A stretch of DNA of 64,000 nucleotides from Allocoleopsis franciscana PCC 7113 (GCF_000317515.1 NC_019738.1:4056001-4120000); one strand, 5' to 3'. Counted from the stretch's first letter, positions 1-10,439 are shown. Program-made: numbers and translations. Notes: generated by a model from the letters alone, not told the origin.

Positions 1-1056
1 CACCTTGAGAGCAATACCCGCTAACACTGCCATGGGAATGCTTTGGGTTAAACCGGCGGCCCACAACACGACAATCATTAAGATTAGCGCACGAGTGATA
101 CCCGATAAAGCTGTGCTAGCACCAGTCTGAATGTTAACAACTGTTCCCATCGTGGCACCCGCACCCGGTAGTCCACCACATAAACCAGATATGAGGTTAC
201 CGATCCCTTGACCAATTAATTCCTTATCAGATTTGTGTTCCGTGCGAGTCAAACTGTCGGCAATTACAGCGGTGAGCAAGGTATCAATACAACCCAACAT
301 CCCTAGCATTGCCGCATCTACAAACATCACAACCATTTGAGATGCCGAGAAAGTGGGCATTTGCAAGGTTGGCAGCCCCATTGGGATTTCGCCAATCCGT
401 CTGATGTCAGCATTCCCGAAGAAAACGAGAGAAATTATAGTGACACCAACTAATGCCACGAGTTGGGGTGGAGCAAAGCGCTTAATTTTGGCTGGCATTA
501 AGAAAATAATTGCCAACGTCATCGCGCCCAAAGCTGTTTCCGCAGGATTAATATTGGATAACAGCTGCGGCAGATTTTGCACCATCCCCAACACGCCACC
601 TTTAGGGTTTGGTTGTCCCACAAAAGGTGCAATCTGTAGGATGATCAGGATGACTCCAATCCCAGACATAAAGCCGGAGATTACGCTGTAAGGCATGAGC
701 GTAATGTATTTTCCCAGCTTAAATATCCCCAACACGATTTGAAATATTCCAGACAGCATAACTACGGTAAATGCCATAGCTAAGCCGTTTTCTGGGTTAT
801 TTGCCACCATGGAACTGACGATCGCAGTCATGACTACAGTCATCGGTCCGGTTGGCTCAGAAATCAGAGTTGGCGTACCACCAAACAATGCTGCAAAAAA
901 GCCGACGCAAACAGCGCCATAAAGACCAGCCACAGGGCCAGCACCCGAAGCAACACCGAACGCCAACGCTAACGGTAAGGAAACGATCGCAGCCGTTAAA
1001 CCACCAAATAAATCCCCTCTTAGGTTTCTGAAATGGATAGTATTGGTCAATGACAT
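1..1056 (-). CDS. bicA: SulP-family bicarbonate transporter, BicA-like (3' part outside window)
   Basis: This is the first 352 codons of an inner-membrane SulP/SLC26 permease; the gene runs off the left edge, so the C-terminal STAS domain is not seen. The start is the ATG at 1056-1054, giving MSLTNTIHFRNLRGDLFGG. The stretches FGVASGAGP and FGGTPTLISEPTGPMTV and the helix-rich hydrophobic pattern match from memory the N-terminal half of cyanobacterial BicA, the low-affinity, high-flux Na+-dependent HCO3- transporter of the CO2-concentrating mechanism. A sulfate-transporting SulP paralogue is the main alternative, but the IHFRN opening and the TRTEHKSDKELIGQG segment favour BicA. Confidence 0.85.
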   Translation of the reverse strand, partial: MSLTNTIHFRNLRGDLFGGLTAAIVSLPLALAFGVASGAGPVAGLYGAVCVGFFAALFGGTPTLISEPTGPMTVVMTAIVSSMVANNPENGLAMAFTVVMLSGIFQIVLGIFKLGKYITLMPYSVISGFMSGIGVILIILQIAPFVGQPNPKGGVLGMVQNLPQLLSNINPAETALGAMTLAIIFLMPAKIKRFAPPQLVALVGVTIISLVFFGNADIRRIGEIPMGLPTLQMPTFSASQMVVMFVDAAMLGMLGCIDTLLTAVIADSLTRTEHKSDKELIGQGIGNLISGLCGGLPGAGATMGTVVNIQTGASTALSGITRALILMIVVLWAAGLTQSIPMAVLAGIALKV

Positions 1057-1704
1057 ATTGGGTTCATTGGATACAAGGACAGAAAAATGCTGATTTACAA
1101 AAAGTGTGTCTACTTTGAGTAAATTACATTTTTTACAAGCATGAAATTCAGCAAGCCAAAAATGCCTTGCTAAAGGCTAGCCCTCCTTCCTAAAGGCTAA
1201 GCCGCTATGGTGTGAATCTCAATTAGAGAAAGCTTTGTTGAAAACAGGTCACCCAGGGGGCTATGAATTTTTACCTAAATTTTAGGGATTTCTTGTGAAC
1301 CGTTATTGGGTTTGCTTAGAAATAGCTTACAACGTTTAAAACCAATATTCTTCCCTAATATCGATAGTTGTTAAAATAATCTTAAATGAAGATCATAGAT
1401 AAAAGCTTATATAGCTTCAAGCACTCATAAGTATAAGTAAAGCTTTTTGGTAAACTTGCCGTTGCTGAAACTGCCGACTGAGGAGACAATCCGTTTGGCG
1501 GTGGCTTTGAGTACGGTGCTATCAGGGCTTTTCCCGCCGACTGTCTGGGATGGGCTGGGCTAAGGTATCCCGCTTCAGGCTGTGAGAAGACGTGATCGTA
1601 GAGGAGGGTGGCAAGCCTAGTGCGATCCGCTAGCGTCACGCCGACGATCGTGCTACGCTAACGTCGCTACCGCTACAAACAGAGGAGATGCCAAAAGCGA
1701 TCGC
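1057..1704. other. Intergenic region upstream of the bicA-like gene
   Basis: About 650 bases without a gene I can support. Near 1165-1205 there are two close copies of a short CTAAAGGCTA motif. At 1630-1678 lies a G/C-rich patch with the 12-mer CTAGCGTCACGC, which recurs elsewhere in the window. An 85-codon minus-strand frame here (1382-1639) has no family resemblance and overlaps this repeat-like DNA, so it is not called. Confidence 0.6.
1630..1641 (+). repeat. Dispersed repeat core CTAGCGTCACGC, copy 1
   Basis: Exact 12-mer also present at 11879-11890, and in reverse complement at 51585-51596. All three lie in intergenic DNA within G/C-rich, TCGCTAACG-like surroundings, which suggests fragments of a dispersed repeat family rather than coding sequence. 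Confidence 0.5.
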
Positions 1705-1971
1705 TTATCGGACTGTGACAGTCAATGTCAAATCGCTCATACCCCAGACTTCAAGGAACCGACTAAATAACCGTTCACTGGCTGAGGTCATATCTCCATC
1801 CGGTCCAATAATTCCACCCTCGATCAGCCTACCTCCATCGGTTTGCAAATCCAAGCGCAATTCACCCTCGTCGTCTTTGTGAAGAATTAGGCTTCCCCTA
1901 GCCAAGACTTGCCCCGCACGACTACTAATGGCACACCGCATAATTGAAGTTTCTCCTGCTTGAAATAACAT
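1705..1971 (-). CDS. Small acidic hypothetical protein (about 78-88 aa)
   Basis: I do not recognise this gene. The frame encodes 88 residues, or 78 if translation starts at the internal Met of MRCAISSRAGQV. The composition is protein-like, with alternating hydrophobic and charged residues (GELRLDLQTDGGRLIEGG) suggesting a small beta-rich fold, and no membrane segment or signal peptide. It stands alone between bicA and the aminotransferase. The overlapping plus-strand frame has a low-complexity Pro/Ser composition and is its shadow. Coding status is plausible but unproven. Confidence 0.5.
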   Translation of the reverse strand: MLFQAGETSIMRCAISSRAGQVLARGSLILHKDDEGELRLDLQTDGGRLIEGGIIGPDGDMTSASERLFSRFLEVWGMSDLTLTVTVR

Positions 1972-2198
1972 CCTTAATCATCATGCCAGGATATTTGCGG
2001 TGATAGAGCAACACTATCTCTCGCCGTAAGCCCAAATCACATTCTGCGCTACTGGAGAAGTCTCGTAGGAGATGGTGATCGCAGTGATACGATCAAAGCG
2101 ATTGTCTATCGATTGGTTTATCTCAACACCATAAAGCTTTAGGGTCAATTATGCGATCGCCTATTTTTATCGGTTGGGTTAACCGAGGTAACCCAACA

Positions 2199-3029
2199 TC
2201 AGCTTTTGGCATAGTTTTGAAATAAATCCATTAAAGTTTGAGTATTTTCTCCCGGTTTACCTTGAGAGATATGTAACTCATCAATTTGAACCACGGGCAT
2301 TATCTCTTTAGTCGAAGAGGTGATAAACGCTTCATCACAATGATTTAACTGGCTGTAAGCAATCGATTGTTCAACGATTTCAAATCTATCTTTAGCCAGT
2401 TCCAAAATCACGTCCCTTGTGATTCCATTCAAAATACCTTCTTTCGGCGTAAGGAGTTGAGAACCTCGGAAAACAAAGAAATTTGTCGTTGTTCCTTCCA
2501 ATACATCACCCTGGGAATTCACATATAGTGCTTCAACTGCATTCGTTTGTTTGGCTTGTTGGAGTGCTCCAATCGCCGAGATATAATTCAGGCTTTTTGC
2601 TTTCGGAATGAACCGTTCTATGGGTACAGTAATCACTTTTATCCCTTGTTCATAGTATTCCTGGGGATATTCAGAAACAGGAGTGACAATCACCATTAGA
2701 CTCGGTTGACCCAAAGGTGTAATAAAGTCAGCGGAAGCACCACCCGTTACGACAATCCGAATATTAGCTTCAGCAAGATGATTGTGTGTGAGTGTATTTT
2801 GCGTGATCTCTTCGATTTCTGCGCTTGACCACGGTAAACTTAAGCCAATTAATTTTGCTGAATTTTGCAGCCTTTGAATATGTTCTGTGAGTTTAAAGGG
2901 TACTCCATTATAAGTGCGGAGAAAATCAAAGATTCCATACCCTCGGACAATGCCTAAATCATTGAGGGGCAGGCAAGCCTGATCGAAGGAAACATATTTC
3001 CCATTAAGGTAGCAGATCGGTTGAGTCAT
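2199..3029 (-). CDS. Class IV aminotransferase (branched-chain or D-amino acid transaminase family)
   Basis: A 276-residue PLP-dependent fold-type IV enzyme, the usual length for IlvE, D-alanine transaminase or aminodeoxychorismate lyase. Visible family features are the N-terminal YLNGKYV and GIVRGYGIFDFLRTYNG segments, the Schiff-base lysine in PKAKSLNYISAI (about residue 146-148), EALYVNSQGDVLEGTTTNFF before the cofactor phosphate loop, and GILNGITRDVILELA. It would transfer amino groups between an amino acid and a 2-oxo acid in the cytosol. The sequence alone does not separate branched-chain aminotransferase from D-amino acid transaminase. It stands alone, tail to head with the large kinase upstream. 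Confidence 0.88.
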   Translation of the reverse strand: MTQPICYLNGKYVSFDQACLPLNDLGIVRGYGIFDFLRTYNGVPFKLTEHIQRLQNSAKLIGLSLPWSSAEIEEITQNTLTHNHLAEANIRIVVTGGASADFITPLGQPSLMVIVTPVSEYPQEYYEQGIKVITVPIERFIPKAKSLNYISAIGALQQAKQTNAVEALYVNSQGDVLEGTTTNFFVFRGSQLLTPKEGILNGITRDVILELAKDRFEIVEQSIAYSQLNHCDEAFITSSTKEIMPVVQIDELHISQGKPGENTQTLMDLFQNYAKS

Positions 3030-3115
3030 TTTCTATTAGGATACGTCTTTGTGAATCCAAGAATATGTTTAATCATCATCTCATGAGCTCAAACTCTCAT
3101 CAATGATGACCCATC

Positions 3116-6100
3116 CTAACCCTCACTGATGAAGGCTTGAATACACTCTAGAATCTCATCTAACTCAGTGAGCAGTTCAGAAGCGCCCAAAAGCTGATTT
3201 TCTTCAGCCTGACGCTCTAACTGAGCAGCGATTTCTGGCATCTGATAGATGGCTACTGTTGCACTTGAACCTTTAAGTTGGTGGGCGCGACGAGCCACAG
3301 TAGTACAGTCTCCTGCTGCTAGGGCATTCTTTAATTCTTCCAAGTAAACGAGTGCATCTTCTAAAAAAACTTGTAATAGTTCTTTGAGAAATTCCGTATC
3401 TCCCCTAGAGAGTTCTGACAAACGCTCTAAATCCACAGGTACTTTTTTCGCCTGTTTGGCAACGGATGGGGAAAGGGTTAAAGGGCTAGAGGGGTGATAA
3501 TAGTTGGGAGTCAAGGGTTGTGAGTTTTGACTCGTAGCCATGTTCAAGTGCCCCGATGGGAATTCTGGCTGTTTGATTCCTACACCGGCTGATTCCTTGA
3601 CTCGTGGCGGTAGCCAACGTTCTAACACTTGTTCTAATTCTTCTAGCCTGACGGGTTTGCTGATGTAATCATCCATGTCTGCCGCCAGACACTTTTCGCG
3701 ATCGCCCACCAAAGCATTTGCTGTCATCGCAATCACAACGGTTCGACGCGATGCACCTTCAAAGGCACGCAAGTGCTGGGTTGCTTCGTAACCATCCATA
3801 ATAGGCATCTGACAGTCCATCAGGATAATGTCATAGGGGACAGCCGATGACGGCATCAGGGAACGAATAGCTGCTCGTGATGGCTCCAAAGGGGCAGTAC
3901 GGAGCGTTCGCCAAGCATTCGCAACAATCGGAGCGTTATCGACGCCCAGTTCGGGCGTGACGTGAGGAAATTCTCCGATTCGGGCTTCATCCCATTGGGA
4001 CGCCATCACTAGAGCATCCCTTTCACTATCCCCCCCTGGCAACAGTTTTTGCTCGCTAGTCCCAGCTAAGCTTAGACACCGGGTTAGCAAGTCCAGTGCT
4101 TCCCTACCGTTAACCGCACAATCCGCCTCATAACCCAACATTTTCAATTGATTGAGTACAACCTTTTGGTTAGTCGGAGTATCTTCTACTAACAAAATTT
4201 TCACCTTTGAGCGGTAGGATACGTTCTTCGGCGTTAGTAAGGGCGGTTGAAGCACAGTAACCTGACTCCGATGCTTCAACTCATCCAAGGGCATCAAAAC
4301 CTGCCTGAGACAACCCAATAGCTTAGAGGCTTTCAAGGGCTTGGTGATACATCCACTAAACCCCAAATCCATCAGACGTAACGCTAGCGATCGCTCTTGC
4401 ACCGAGTTCATCAGCAACCACTTTGTTGAGCACTGTAGCCCTGTTGTGTGACTAGAACCGGGTGAATTAACCGACTTCCAGGCGTTTGTGCCAGTGTTAC
4501 GGGTTAAATCGGTCGCAGCCTGATTGGTACTCTGGGTTTGAAGCACCAAAGCCAAAGCTGCTCTCACACTTTCGCTTTCCCTGTCTAGCAAGTTCAAGTC
4601 AAAAATTGCGACATCAATAAACTGGTTTTTGCGCTCAACCGATCGCCAAACCTTGACAGCTTCTTCACAACTGGACGCTTCCAAGACATCCATTCCCCAA
4701 AAGATTGCCAGAGAATGCACCACTTTCCGAATGGTGGCGCTACCACTGACAATTAACAATTTCAACCCAATCAAATCAAGAGCGGGTGGTGGCGTAGCGA
4801 GATTACTCGCTTGTTTCACCAGTGGTAAGGTGAACCAGAAGGTTGACCCCTGCTTGGGACAGGAGGATAAGGGGAGCGGGGTTGGTAGGGTTGGAGGCGT
4901 GATTTTAGGAAGCTCAGCAGAGCACGATAGTACACAGGATGGGAAAAATTTCTCTGGTTTCTCAGGTGTTTCGGCTCCTCTCGGCTGGAAATCTGTCGTT
5001 TTCCTGCTCTTTTTTCCCGGCTGTGAAGCCACTTTCACCGACCACCGCCCCGCGACGAAAGCTCCCCCTCGACTGGCAACACCGATTTCACCCCCCATCA
5101 GTTCTACCAACTGCTTACAAATAGCTAAGCCTAAGCCGCTACCTCCATGCTGGCGTGTGCTGGAAGTATCCACTTGAGAAAAGGATTGAAACAGCTTCTT
5201 TTGGTCTGCGGGTGCAATGCCGATTCCTGTATCCGTTACGGAAAATCGTAGTTCGGAATAGGTTGAAGTCTCAAATTCCAAAGACACTTGAATCACGACT
5301 TCTCCAGCAAAGGTAAATTTGATCGCATTCCCAACCAAATTCATCAAAATCTGCCGCAGTCGATGAGCATCCCCCAATAACTGTCGCGGCACATTATTAT
5401 CAATTAAAACGGCTAATTCTAACCCTTTGCTCTGAGCTGCGGTTGCCAGTAAATCCGCGACATCTTCTATGCAGCGGTTTAAGTCAAATTCTTGAATCTC
5501 CAGACGCATTTCACTGGCTTCCAGCTTGGAAAAATCGAGAATGTCGTTGAGCAGCGTCAGCAGATTCTCGGCACTGACGCGTAGCGTCTGCACAAAGTCT
5601 ACTTGTTCGGGATTAAGGTCTGTTTTTGCCAGCAATTCGGTCATCCCCAACACTCCATTCATGGGGGTGCGGATTTCGTGACTCATATTGGCGAGAAATT
5701 GGGATTTGAGTCGCGAGTTTTCTAATGCCGCTTCTCTGGCTTCTACCAATTCGTTGATTCGGTCGGTGGCAATCACCACGCCACCCACTGAGCCTTCGGG
5801 GGTAGACCAAGGTTGAACGGCCCAACGCAGGTAGAGAGTGGAGCCATCTTCTCGTTCCCACTTATCTTCTGGCTGGGACAAGACTTCACCGTTTAATGCG
5901 CGTTGTACCACAGCCTGCCAGCGGTGGGGAAAGTCGGAAAACACCTCACACAGCGTCCGACCCATCATGGACTGTCCTTCTAAGCCATAATCCATTGACC
6001 ACTTGTGAGAATGCACCAGACAGCGCATCTGGGTATCAAACATGGCGATCGCAACAGGAGCATTAGCAATAATCTCTCGCAATTGCTGGCGCTCTCGTTC

Positions 6101-6616
6101 TAGTGCTTGCTCAACCTGCTGGCGTAAGCGAACCTCACCATAAGTCTCGCGCATGTTTTGTTGCTGTGATTTTGCCAGGGCAATCTGGGCTTGGTGGCGC
6201 TCAATGGCATAGCGCAGGGCGTAAACCAGCAAAGGGCTGTCTATTTCTGCTTTGATTAAATACTCCTGTGCACCTGAGGTCATCGCCTTTATGGCTAGAG
6301 GTTCATGCTCAAGATCGGTCAGAACCACAATGGGTGTAAGGGGCGCTTTGGTACGGATGCTCACAAACGCCTCCATCCCCTGGCTATCAGGCAAACAGAG
6401 GTCTAATAGAATGACATCAAACCCATTTTGCTCTAAATACTTAAGTGTCTGATCCAGCCGCTGAGCATGAGTCAGCTCAATGCTTATCCTTCGGGCTTGT
6501 GATAAGAACGTTTCAAAATGTGCAGCTTCTTGGCAGTTGCCCTCAACCAAAAGGACTTTAAGCGATTGGGCTTCCATGGTTATGTTGGTTATTCCCTTTA
6601 GTTGCATCGGAAACAA
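3116..6616 (-). CDS. Hybrid sensor histidine kinase (REC-PAS-HisKA-HATPase-REC-REC-HPt)
   Basis: A 1166-residue phosphorelay protein with no transmembrane segment. In order: a receiver at about 20-140 with D72, a PAS domain at about 180-290, HisKA with H313 in [13 protein letters not shown], and a HATPase with N430, DTGIGIAP at 462-469 and GSGLGLAI at 492-499. A degenerate receiver follows at about 617-775, a canonical receiver at about 805-1000 (D934, K987), and an HPt domain with H1112 in [12 protein letters not shown]. Extra Pro/Ser-rich stretches interrupt the ATPase (about 515-588), the second receiver (about 681-731) and the third receiver (about 843-926). The longest frame starts at a TTG; ATGs at codons 4 (6607) and 14 (6577) are more likely starts. 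No input signal can be named. Confidence 0.9.
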   Translation of the reverse strand: MFPMQLKGITNITMEAQSLKVLLVEGNCQEAAHFETFLSQARRISIELTHAQRLDQTLKYLEQNGFDVILLDLCLPDSQGMEAFVSIRTKAPLTPIVVLTDLEHEPLAIKAMTSGAQEYLIKAEIDSPLLVYALRYAIERHQAQIALAKSQQQNMRETYGEVRLRQQVEQALERERQQLREIIANAPVAIAMFDTQMRCLVHSHKWSMDYGLEGQSMMGRTLCEVFSDFPHRWQAVVQRALNGEVLSQPEDKWEREDGSTLYLRWAVQPWSTPEGSVGGVVIATDRINELVEAREAALENSRLKSQFLANMSHEIRTPMNGVLGMTELLAKTDLNPEQVDFVQTLRVSAENLLTLLNDILDFSKLEASEMRLEIQEFDLNRCIEDVADLLATAAQSKGLELAVLIDNNVPRQLLGDAHRLRQILMNLVGNAIKFTFAGEVVIQVSLEFETSTYSELRFSVTDTGIGIAPADQKKLFQSFSQVDTSSTRQHGGSGLGLAICKQLVELMGGEIGVASRGGAFVAGRWSVKVASQPGKKSRKTTDFQPRGAETPEKPEKFFPSCVLSCSAELPKITPPTLPTPLPLSSCPKQGSTFWFTLPLVKQASNLATPPPALDLIGLKLLIVSGSATIRKVVHSLAIFWGMDVLEASSCEEAVKVWRSVERKNQFIDVAIFDLNLLDRESESVRAALALVLQTQSTNQAATDLTRNTGTNAWKSVNSPGSSHTTGLQCSTKWLLMNSVQERSLALRLMDLGFSGCITKPLKASKLLGCLRQVLMPLDELKHRSQVTVLQPPLLTPKNVSYRSKVKILLVEDTPTNQKVVLNQLKMLGYEADCAVNGREALDLLTRCLSLAGTSEQKLLPGGDSERDALVMASQWDEARIGEFPHVTPELGVDNAPIVANAWRTLRTAPLEPSRAAIRSLMPSSAVPYDIILMDCQMPIMDGYEATQHLRAFEGASRRTVVIAMTANALVGDREKCLAADMDDYISKPVRLEELEQVLERWLPPRVKESAGVGIKQPEFPSGHLNMATSQNSQPLTPNYYHPSSPLTLSPSVAKQAKKVPVDLERLSELSRGDTEFLKELLQVFLEDALVYLEELKNALAAGDCTTVARRAHQLKGSSATVAIYQMPEIAAQLERQAEENQLLGASELLTELDEILECIQAFISEG

Positions 6617-7679
6617 GTAGAGTTTTCACCCTTCGCATGACACTGTTATTGGAATTAACGAGAGAATCCAAAAGAAGCGATTTTGGCAGCATTGACAGGA
6701 TGGTTATCGGTAGCAACCTCAACTAGTAAACGTTCATTTTTTTTCCATCTGATTGGCTAACACAATAGAAATGAATAAACTTTTCATCTTTATAACTCTT
6801 TCTACTTAAGGTTATGCATAAAAATTTTAACCGACGATAAAGCTCTATTTTGTATCCTAATAAAAGTTTGAAATAATTTTTTTAAAAAAGATTATTTTTT
6901 TGCTAATCTTCATACAACTAACAAAATTGCCTATAGAGTGTTTATCAAAACTTGGTAGACTCTTTTTGAGTTAAGGTGATATATAGCGGTTCCCTCTCAT
7001 GTGAGGTACAACACGATCCCCCTCGCATCTCCGGACTTCGTCCCGCTTCGCTAACACTAAAGCTCCGGCTTAAAAAGGGGGACTTGAAGCTCAAGAATGT
7101 ACCTCACGAGACTAGGAAACGCTATAGATTTGTAGGGTATTATTATTCACCTCCAAGCGGTAGCCCACAACAGGAAAGTAGGATTAAAGCTTGATTGTAA
7201 CCTTAGGCTGATGACAATGACAGCCGATTGAGTCGATGATTCAGGGGCATGATAGTACAGAAGACTTCTCTGCTGAGGCGGACAAGAGAGGATGAACTCA
7301 GGGAATTCGAGGCTTTGTGATCTAACTGTCATTGAGCGTGTTCGCCGCACCTTTTGACCGTCTGGGGATTCTGGCGAAGTTAGCTAAACTGAGAATAGAA
7401 AGAACATAAATATTTAATGTTTATGTCCTATTTGGATACCGTTAGGTTGAGATGCTGTGGTGTCTTGCTGCACTAAAACGGTGTAAGCCAGTGAGGTTGC
7501 CTATTTGAGGAGGGCAATTGTAACTGGAAAATCCCACCGTTCCTTTGACAAGAGTATGCAGCAGGGTACAAAGCCTTGCCAGAGTTCTTGCACAGGGCGG
7601 TAGGAGGGTGCCACAATTCCTAGTGATACCCTGATGGATAGCTTGTATTGATAGTTTGGAGTTTTGTAGAGGCAGATAT
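6617..7679. other. Long A/T-rich intergenic region with a MITE-like element
   Basis: About 1.06 kb without a supportable gene. The section 6740-6960 is strongly A/T-rich and could contain promoters for the divergent neighbours. A 145-bp element with inverted ends sits at 6982-7126 and is listed separately. Short frames at 6976-7194 and 7147-7350 lie on or beside that element and have no protein-like features. Confidence 0.6.
6982..7126. mobile_element. MITE-like element with 28-bp imperfect terminal inverted repeats
   Basis: The left end (6982-7009, beginning TATAGCGGTTCC and ending GTGAGGTAC) and the reverse complement of the right end (7099-7126) agree at 22 of 28 positions. The outer 7 and inner 9 bases are identical. 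The inside holds a second opposed pair, GATCCCCCT near 7015 and AGGGGGAC near 7075, typical of cyanobacterial intergenic repeats. There is no transposase, so it would be a non-autonomous miniature element. A target duplication is not clear. Confidence 0.6.
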
Positions 7680-8324
7680 ATGACATCCTATGCAACCTCT
7701 TCTGCCAGAGCCGAGATGAGTGAACTCCGGCGTTTAAAAACGTTGCTGCCACCAGAATTGCAGAGCTGGGTCATGGTAGAAGCAACCACTGAAGTCAATC
7801 CCCCCTTGCTTCGCACTGAAGAAATTGGCAGAGATGAGGTTGAAATTCAAATTGACCTAGTCAAATGGGAGCAGCTCGCTCTTGACCAGCGCAACTTGAT
7901 ATTTTGGCATGAAGTGGCTCGAATTCAGAATGATACCATCCCCAAAGAGGGATGGGAAATGGCGGCTCTAGCCATTGGTTTAGGCGGCGCTGTGGGCGAA
8001 CTGTGGGTACAGGATGGCTTGCTGCTGTTGTTAGCCTTGGCGCTGTGTGGAGTTTCCGGCTGGCGGCTGTATCAAAAAAACAATGGGGATAAAACCTTCA
8101 AGGAAGCGGTGGAGGCAGATGAAAAAGCGATCGCCCTTGCCACTCGCTTTGGTTATACTCTACCCAACGCCTACAAAAGTCTGGGCAGCGCGTTGAAAAC
8201 CCTGGTGGAAATCACACCGAGTCGGCGTCAACGGCGCAAATACGAAGCACGGCTTTCGGCGCTGAAAAAGAGTGCAGCTCAAGCTAAAGCCAGAGTGAAA
8301 TCCCAACGCGAGGAACAGTACTAA
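7680..8324 (+). CDS. DUF3318 domain-containing membrane protein
   Basis: A protein of 214 residues from the ATG at 7680 (MTSYATSSARAEMSELRRLK). The track frame opens 8 codons earlier, but this start gives the family-like N terminus. The order LKTLLPPELQSWV, DLVKWEQLALDQRNLIFWHEVARIQ, two adjacent hydrophobic stretches at about 100-135, and a Lys/Arg-rich helical C terminus is that of the cyanobacterial DUF3318 family. That family has no established function. It converges with queE: the two stop codons share the four bases 8321-8324. Confidence 0.8.
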   Translation: MTSYATSSARAEMSELRRLKTLLPPELQSWVMVEATTEVNPPLLRTEEIGRDEVEIQIDLVKWEQLALDQRNLIFWHEVARIQNDTIPKEGWEMAALAIGLGGAVGELWVQDGLLLLLALALCGVSGWRLYQKNNGDKTFKEAVEADEKAIALATRFGYTLPNAYKSLGSALKTLVEITPSRRQRRKYEARLSALKKSAAQAKARVKSQREEQY

Positions 8325-9100
8325 AGCTGATCCATCATTTTATGGGTCTGCGGTACGACCCGCACAGAGGCGAGAGTGCCCTTCATTAAAGCTTGCCAAG
8401 CGAGAACCTGTTCTGGAGCAGGCACGCGCAACGGCTGATTCGAGCTTTCCAAGGGAGTAACGGGTTGGAGAAATACGGGGATTTGGGGGCTAACCTGTGC
8501 CACTAATTGAGCCGCCTGCTCCAACTCAGCGGGATCGGTGTTGTGGTCAACAATTAACTTGACAAATAACTCCAATGATGAATTATGGCAAAGTTGGAGA
8601 AATTCGGTGTGCGCCGCCCAGTGTTCCTCTCCACTCACACTCTTGAGCTTGATATCCATACCCACCGAGTCTAAGTAGGGCAAAATCATCGCTAACTGTT
8701 CGGGACGGTGACCACCCGTTTCCAGATAAATTGGCAATGGAGTGAACTGTTGTAATAAAGGAAGAAACTCGACCAGAAATGGAGCATGGAGTAGGGGTTC
8801 GCCGCCCGTCAGCGTCAGGCTATCGTGTAAGCCCGGTTGATTTTGCCGTTCCACCCATTGAAGCAGCAGGCTTCCTGGTACCGGATTAGAATGCGTTTCA
8901 AAATCCCGCTCTCCAGGCGTCCGCTCGATGCGACACTGGGAGGGGATGCCCCAAGTATGGGCACTGTCGCAAAACTTACAGCGTAGGTCGCACATCGCAA
9001 AGCGGACAAATATCTGACGAGTACCGACGTTCAGACCTTCGCCTTGAATGGCAGAAAAAATTTCAACGAGGCGAGCAGTAAGCTTAGTTTCCAAGGGCAT
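8321..9100 (-). CDS. queE: 7-carboxy-7-deazaguanine synthase (radical SAM)
   Basis: A 259-residue cytosolic radical SAM enzyme that contracts 6-carboxy-tetrahydropterin to 7-carboxy-7-deazaguanine, a step toward queuosine-type tRNA modification. The N-terminal EIFSAIQGEG substrate-binding signature, the cluster motif C37-x3-C41-x2-C44 (CDLRCKFC) and TLTGGEPLLH are all present. Length fits the cyanobacterial and proteobacterial QueE types. It is not beside other que genes here, and no preQ1 riboswitch is evident upstream. Confidence 0.93.
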   Translation of the reverse strand: MPLETKLTARLVEIFSAIQGEGLNVGTRQIFVRFAMCDLRCKFCDSAHTWGIPSQCRIERTPGERDFETHSNPVPGSLLLQWVERQNQPGLHDSLTLTGGEPLLHAPFLVEFLPLLQQFTPLPIYLETGGHRPEQLAMILPYLDSVGMDIKLKSVSGEEHWAAHTEFLQLCHNSSLELFVKLIVDHNTDPAELEQAAQLVAQVSPQIPVFLQPVTPLESSNQPLRVPAPEQVLAWQALMKGTLASVRVVPQTHKMMDQL

Positions 9101-9437
9101 TTAGTTCTAGATAGCTTATTTTAACTTGCAATAGGGGTTGGGGGGAGACCATAAGTCCTCTTCACTCTCATCTCCGGTATCCTAGTAGTCGGTCAACTAG
9201 ATATGGACGTTGTACTCATCACACCCGGATTGTTCACAACCCGTGGTAGCGTTAAGGAAGCGTTAGGCGTCCCCAAGAGTACCAGCGAGTCCTAAAAATA
9301 ATCTTACCGATGTAGCCCCAAGCCTCTGGTGCATTAAGCAGGGAGCATGAATTTAAGACAAATATTTGGCGATGGCGAAGATTGTAGGACACAATAGTTG
9401 GTCAGAACGATAGGTTACAACTGAGTACCAAATTTTT
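9101..9437. other. Intergenic region between queE and the STAS-sugar transferase gene
   Basis: This 337-base divergent region must hold promoters for queE (minus strand) and the STAS-sugar transferase gene (plus strand). I see no RNA gene, repeat or obvious operator. Confidence 0.5.
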
Positions 9438-10439
9438 ATGGCTGACCCAGTTCCAGAAACAAGTTTTGAGGTAAATTTCACAAACGGTGCTGCTGTGATG
9501 CAGATTCCCGTTCGCTTGGCTGGGGTTGACGCTGTGGCCTTTAAAGACGCTTGTCACCAGCTTTTGGAAAAAAGCTCACTTCCCGAAAATCTCGTTTTTG
9601 ATTTTTCACAGACGACATTTATCGACAGCAGTGGGATTGGCGCAATCGTGAGCAATCATAAGATCGCTCGGATCAAGGATGTTAAGGTGGTACTCAGGGG
9701 CGTGCTTCCGCAGGTGAAGGCTGTGCTGGAAATGACCGCGCTCGACAAAGTTTTGACGATTGAGCCAGTGGAGGCATCCGAAAATTCCGTTGCCAATCGC
9801 TCAAAAACCGAGTTACCAACAACTCATCCTTCTGTACAATCTAAGGTCAAGCGCACATTAGACGTTGTGGGTTCGCTGGTGGGTTTAGGCATTACGGCTT
9901 TAGTGTTTATTCCGATCGCACTGGCGATTAAACTCAATGACCCAGGCCCCATCTTATTTAGTCAGACCCGCTTAGGCTGGATGGGAAAGCCGTTTAAGAT
10001 CTGGAAATTCCGTTCCATGTATGTTGATGCCGAAGCCAGAAAAAAAGAGCTTGAAAATCAAAATCAAGCCGATGGCAAGGTATTCAAGATGGAAAACGAC
10101 CCCAGAATCACAAAGGTGGGTCGCATTTTGCGGAAAACGAGTCTGGATGAACTCCCTCAGTTTTGGAATGTCCTAAAAGGTGAGATGAGTTTGGTTGGCA
10201 CCCGACCTCCGACACCGAATGAAGTTGACATTTATGAAGTACCCGAATGGCAACGATTAGATGTCAAACCCGGAATGACTGGCGAGTGGCAGGTCAATGG
10301 GCGATCTTCCATCCGCAATTTTGAAGACATCATTAGACTGGATTTACGCTACCAGCAAAACTGGAGCTTGGCGTATGACCTGAAGCTCATTCTCAAAACA
10401 ATCTTGGTTGTGTTTCGTAAAGACAGTGGCGCTGTTTAA
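9438..10439 (+). CDS. STAS domain fused to an undecaprenyl-phosphate sugar-1-phosphate transferase
   Basis: A 333-residue fusion. Residues 1-112 are a STAS (anti-sigma-factor antagonist) domain with the phosphorylatable serine S65 in FIDSSGIGAI. Residues 113-135 form a linker. Residues 136-333 are a bacterial sugar transferase of the WbaP/PssY catalytic type, with one membrane helix (about 142-165), DPGPILFSQTRLG, KIWKFRSM, and the catalytic pair D237-E238 in SLDELPQFWNVLKGEMSLVG. It would start exopolysaccharide repeat synthesis by loading a sugar phosphate onto undecaprenyl phosphate. The next gene encodes an RsbW-like kinase, the usual partner of a STAS protein, suggesting control of polysaccharide initiation by Ser phosphorylation. 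Confidence 0.9.
   Translation: MADPVPETSFEVNFTNGAAVMQIPVRLAGVDAVAFKDACHQLLEKSSLPENLVFDFSQTTFIDSSGIGAIVSNHKIARIKDVKVVLRGVLPQVKAVLEMTALDKVLTIEPVEASENSVANRSKTELPTTHPSVQSKVKRTLDVVGSLVGLGITALVFIPIALAIKLNDPGPILFSQTRLGWMGKPFKIWKFRSMYVDAEARKKELENQNQADGKVFKMENDPRITKVGRILRKTSLDELPQFWNVLKGEMSLVGTRPPTPNEVDIYEVPEWQRLDVKPGMTGEWQVNGRSSIRNFEDIIRLDLRYQQNWSLAYDLKLILKTILVVFRKDSGAV

Noticed and set aside
1382-1639. 85-codon minus-strand frame upstream of the small hypothetical gene
   Set aside because: No family resemblance, overlaps repeat-like G/C patches, and has no ribosome binding site.
4629-5177. 182-codon plus-strand frame inside the hybrid kinase gene
   Set aside because: Antisense shadow of the Pro/Ser-rich insertion; the kinase frame has clear domains.
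6976-7350. Short frames on the MITE-like element and to its right
   Set aside because: They translate repeat DNA; no conserved protein features.
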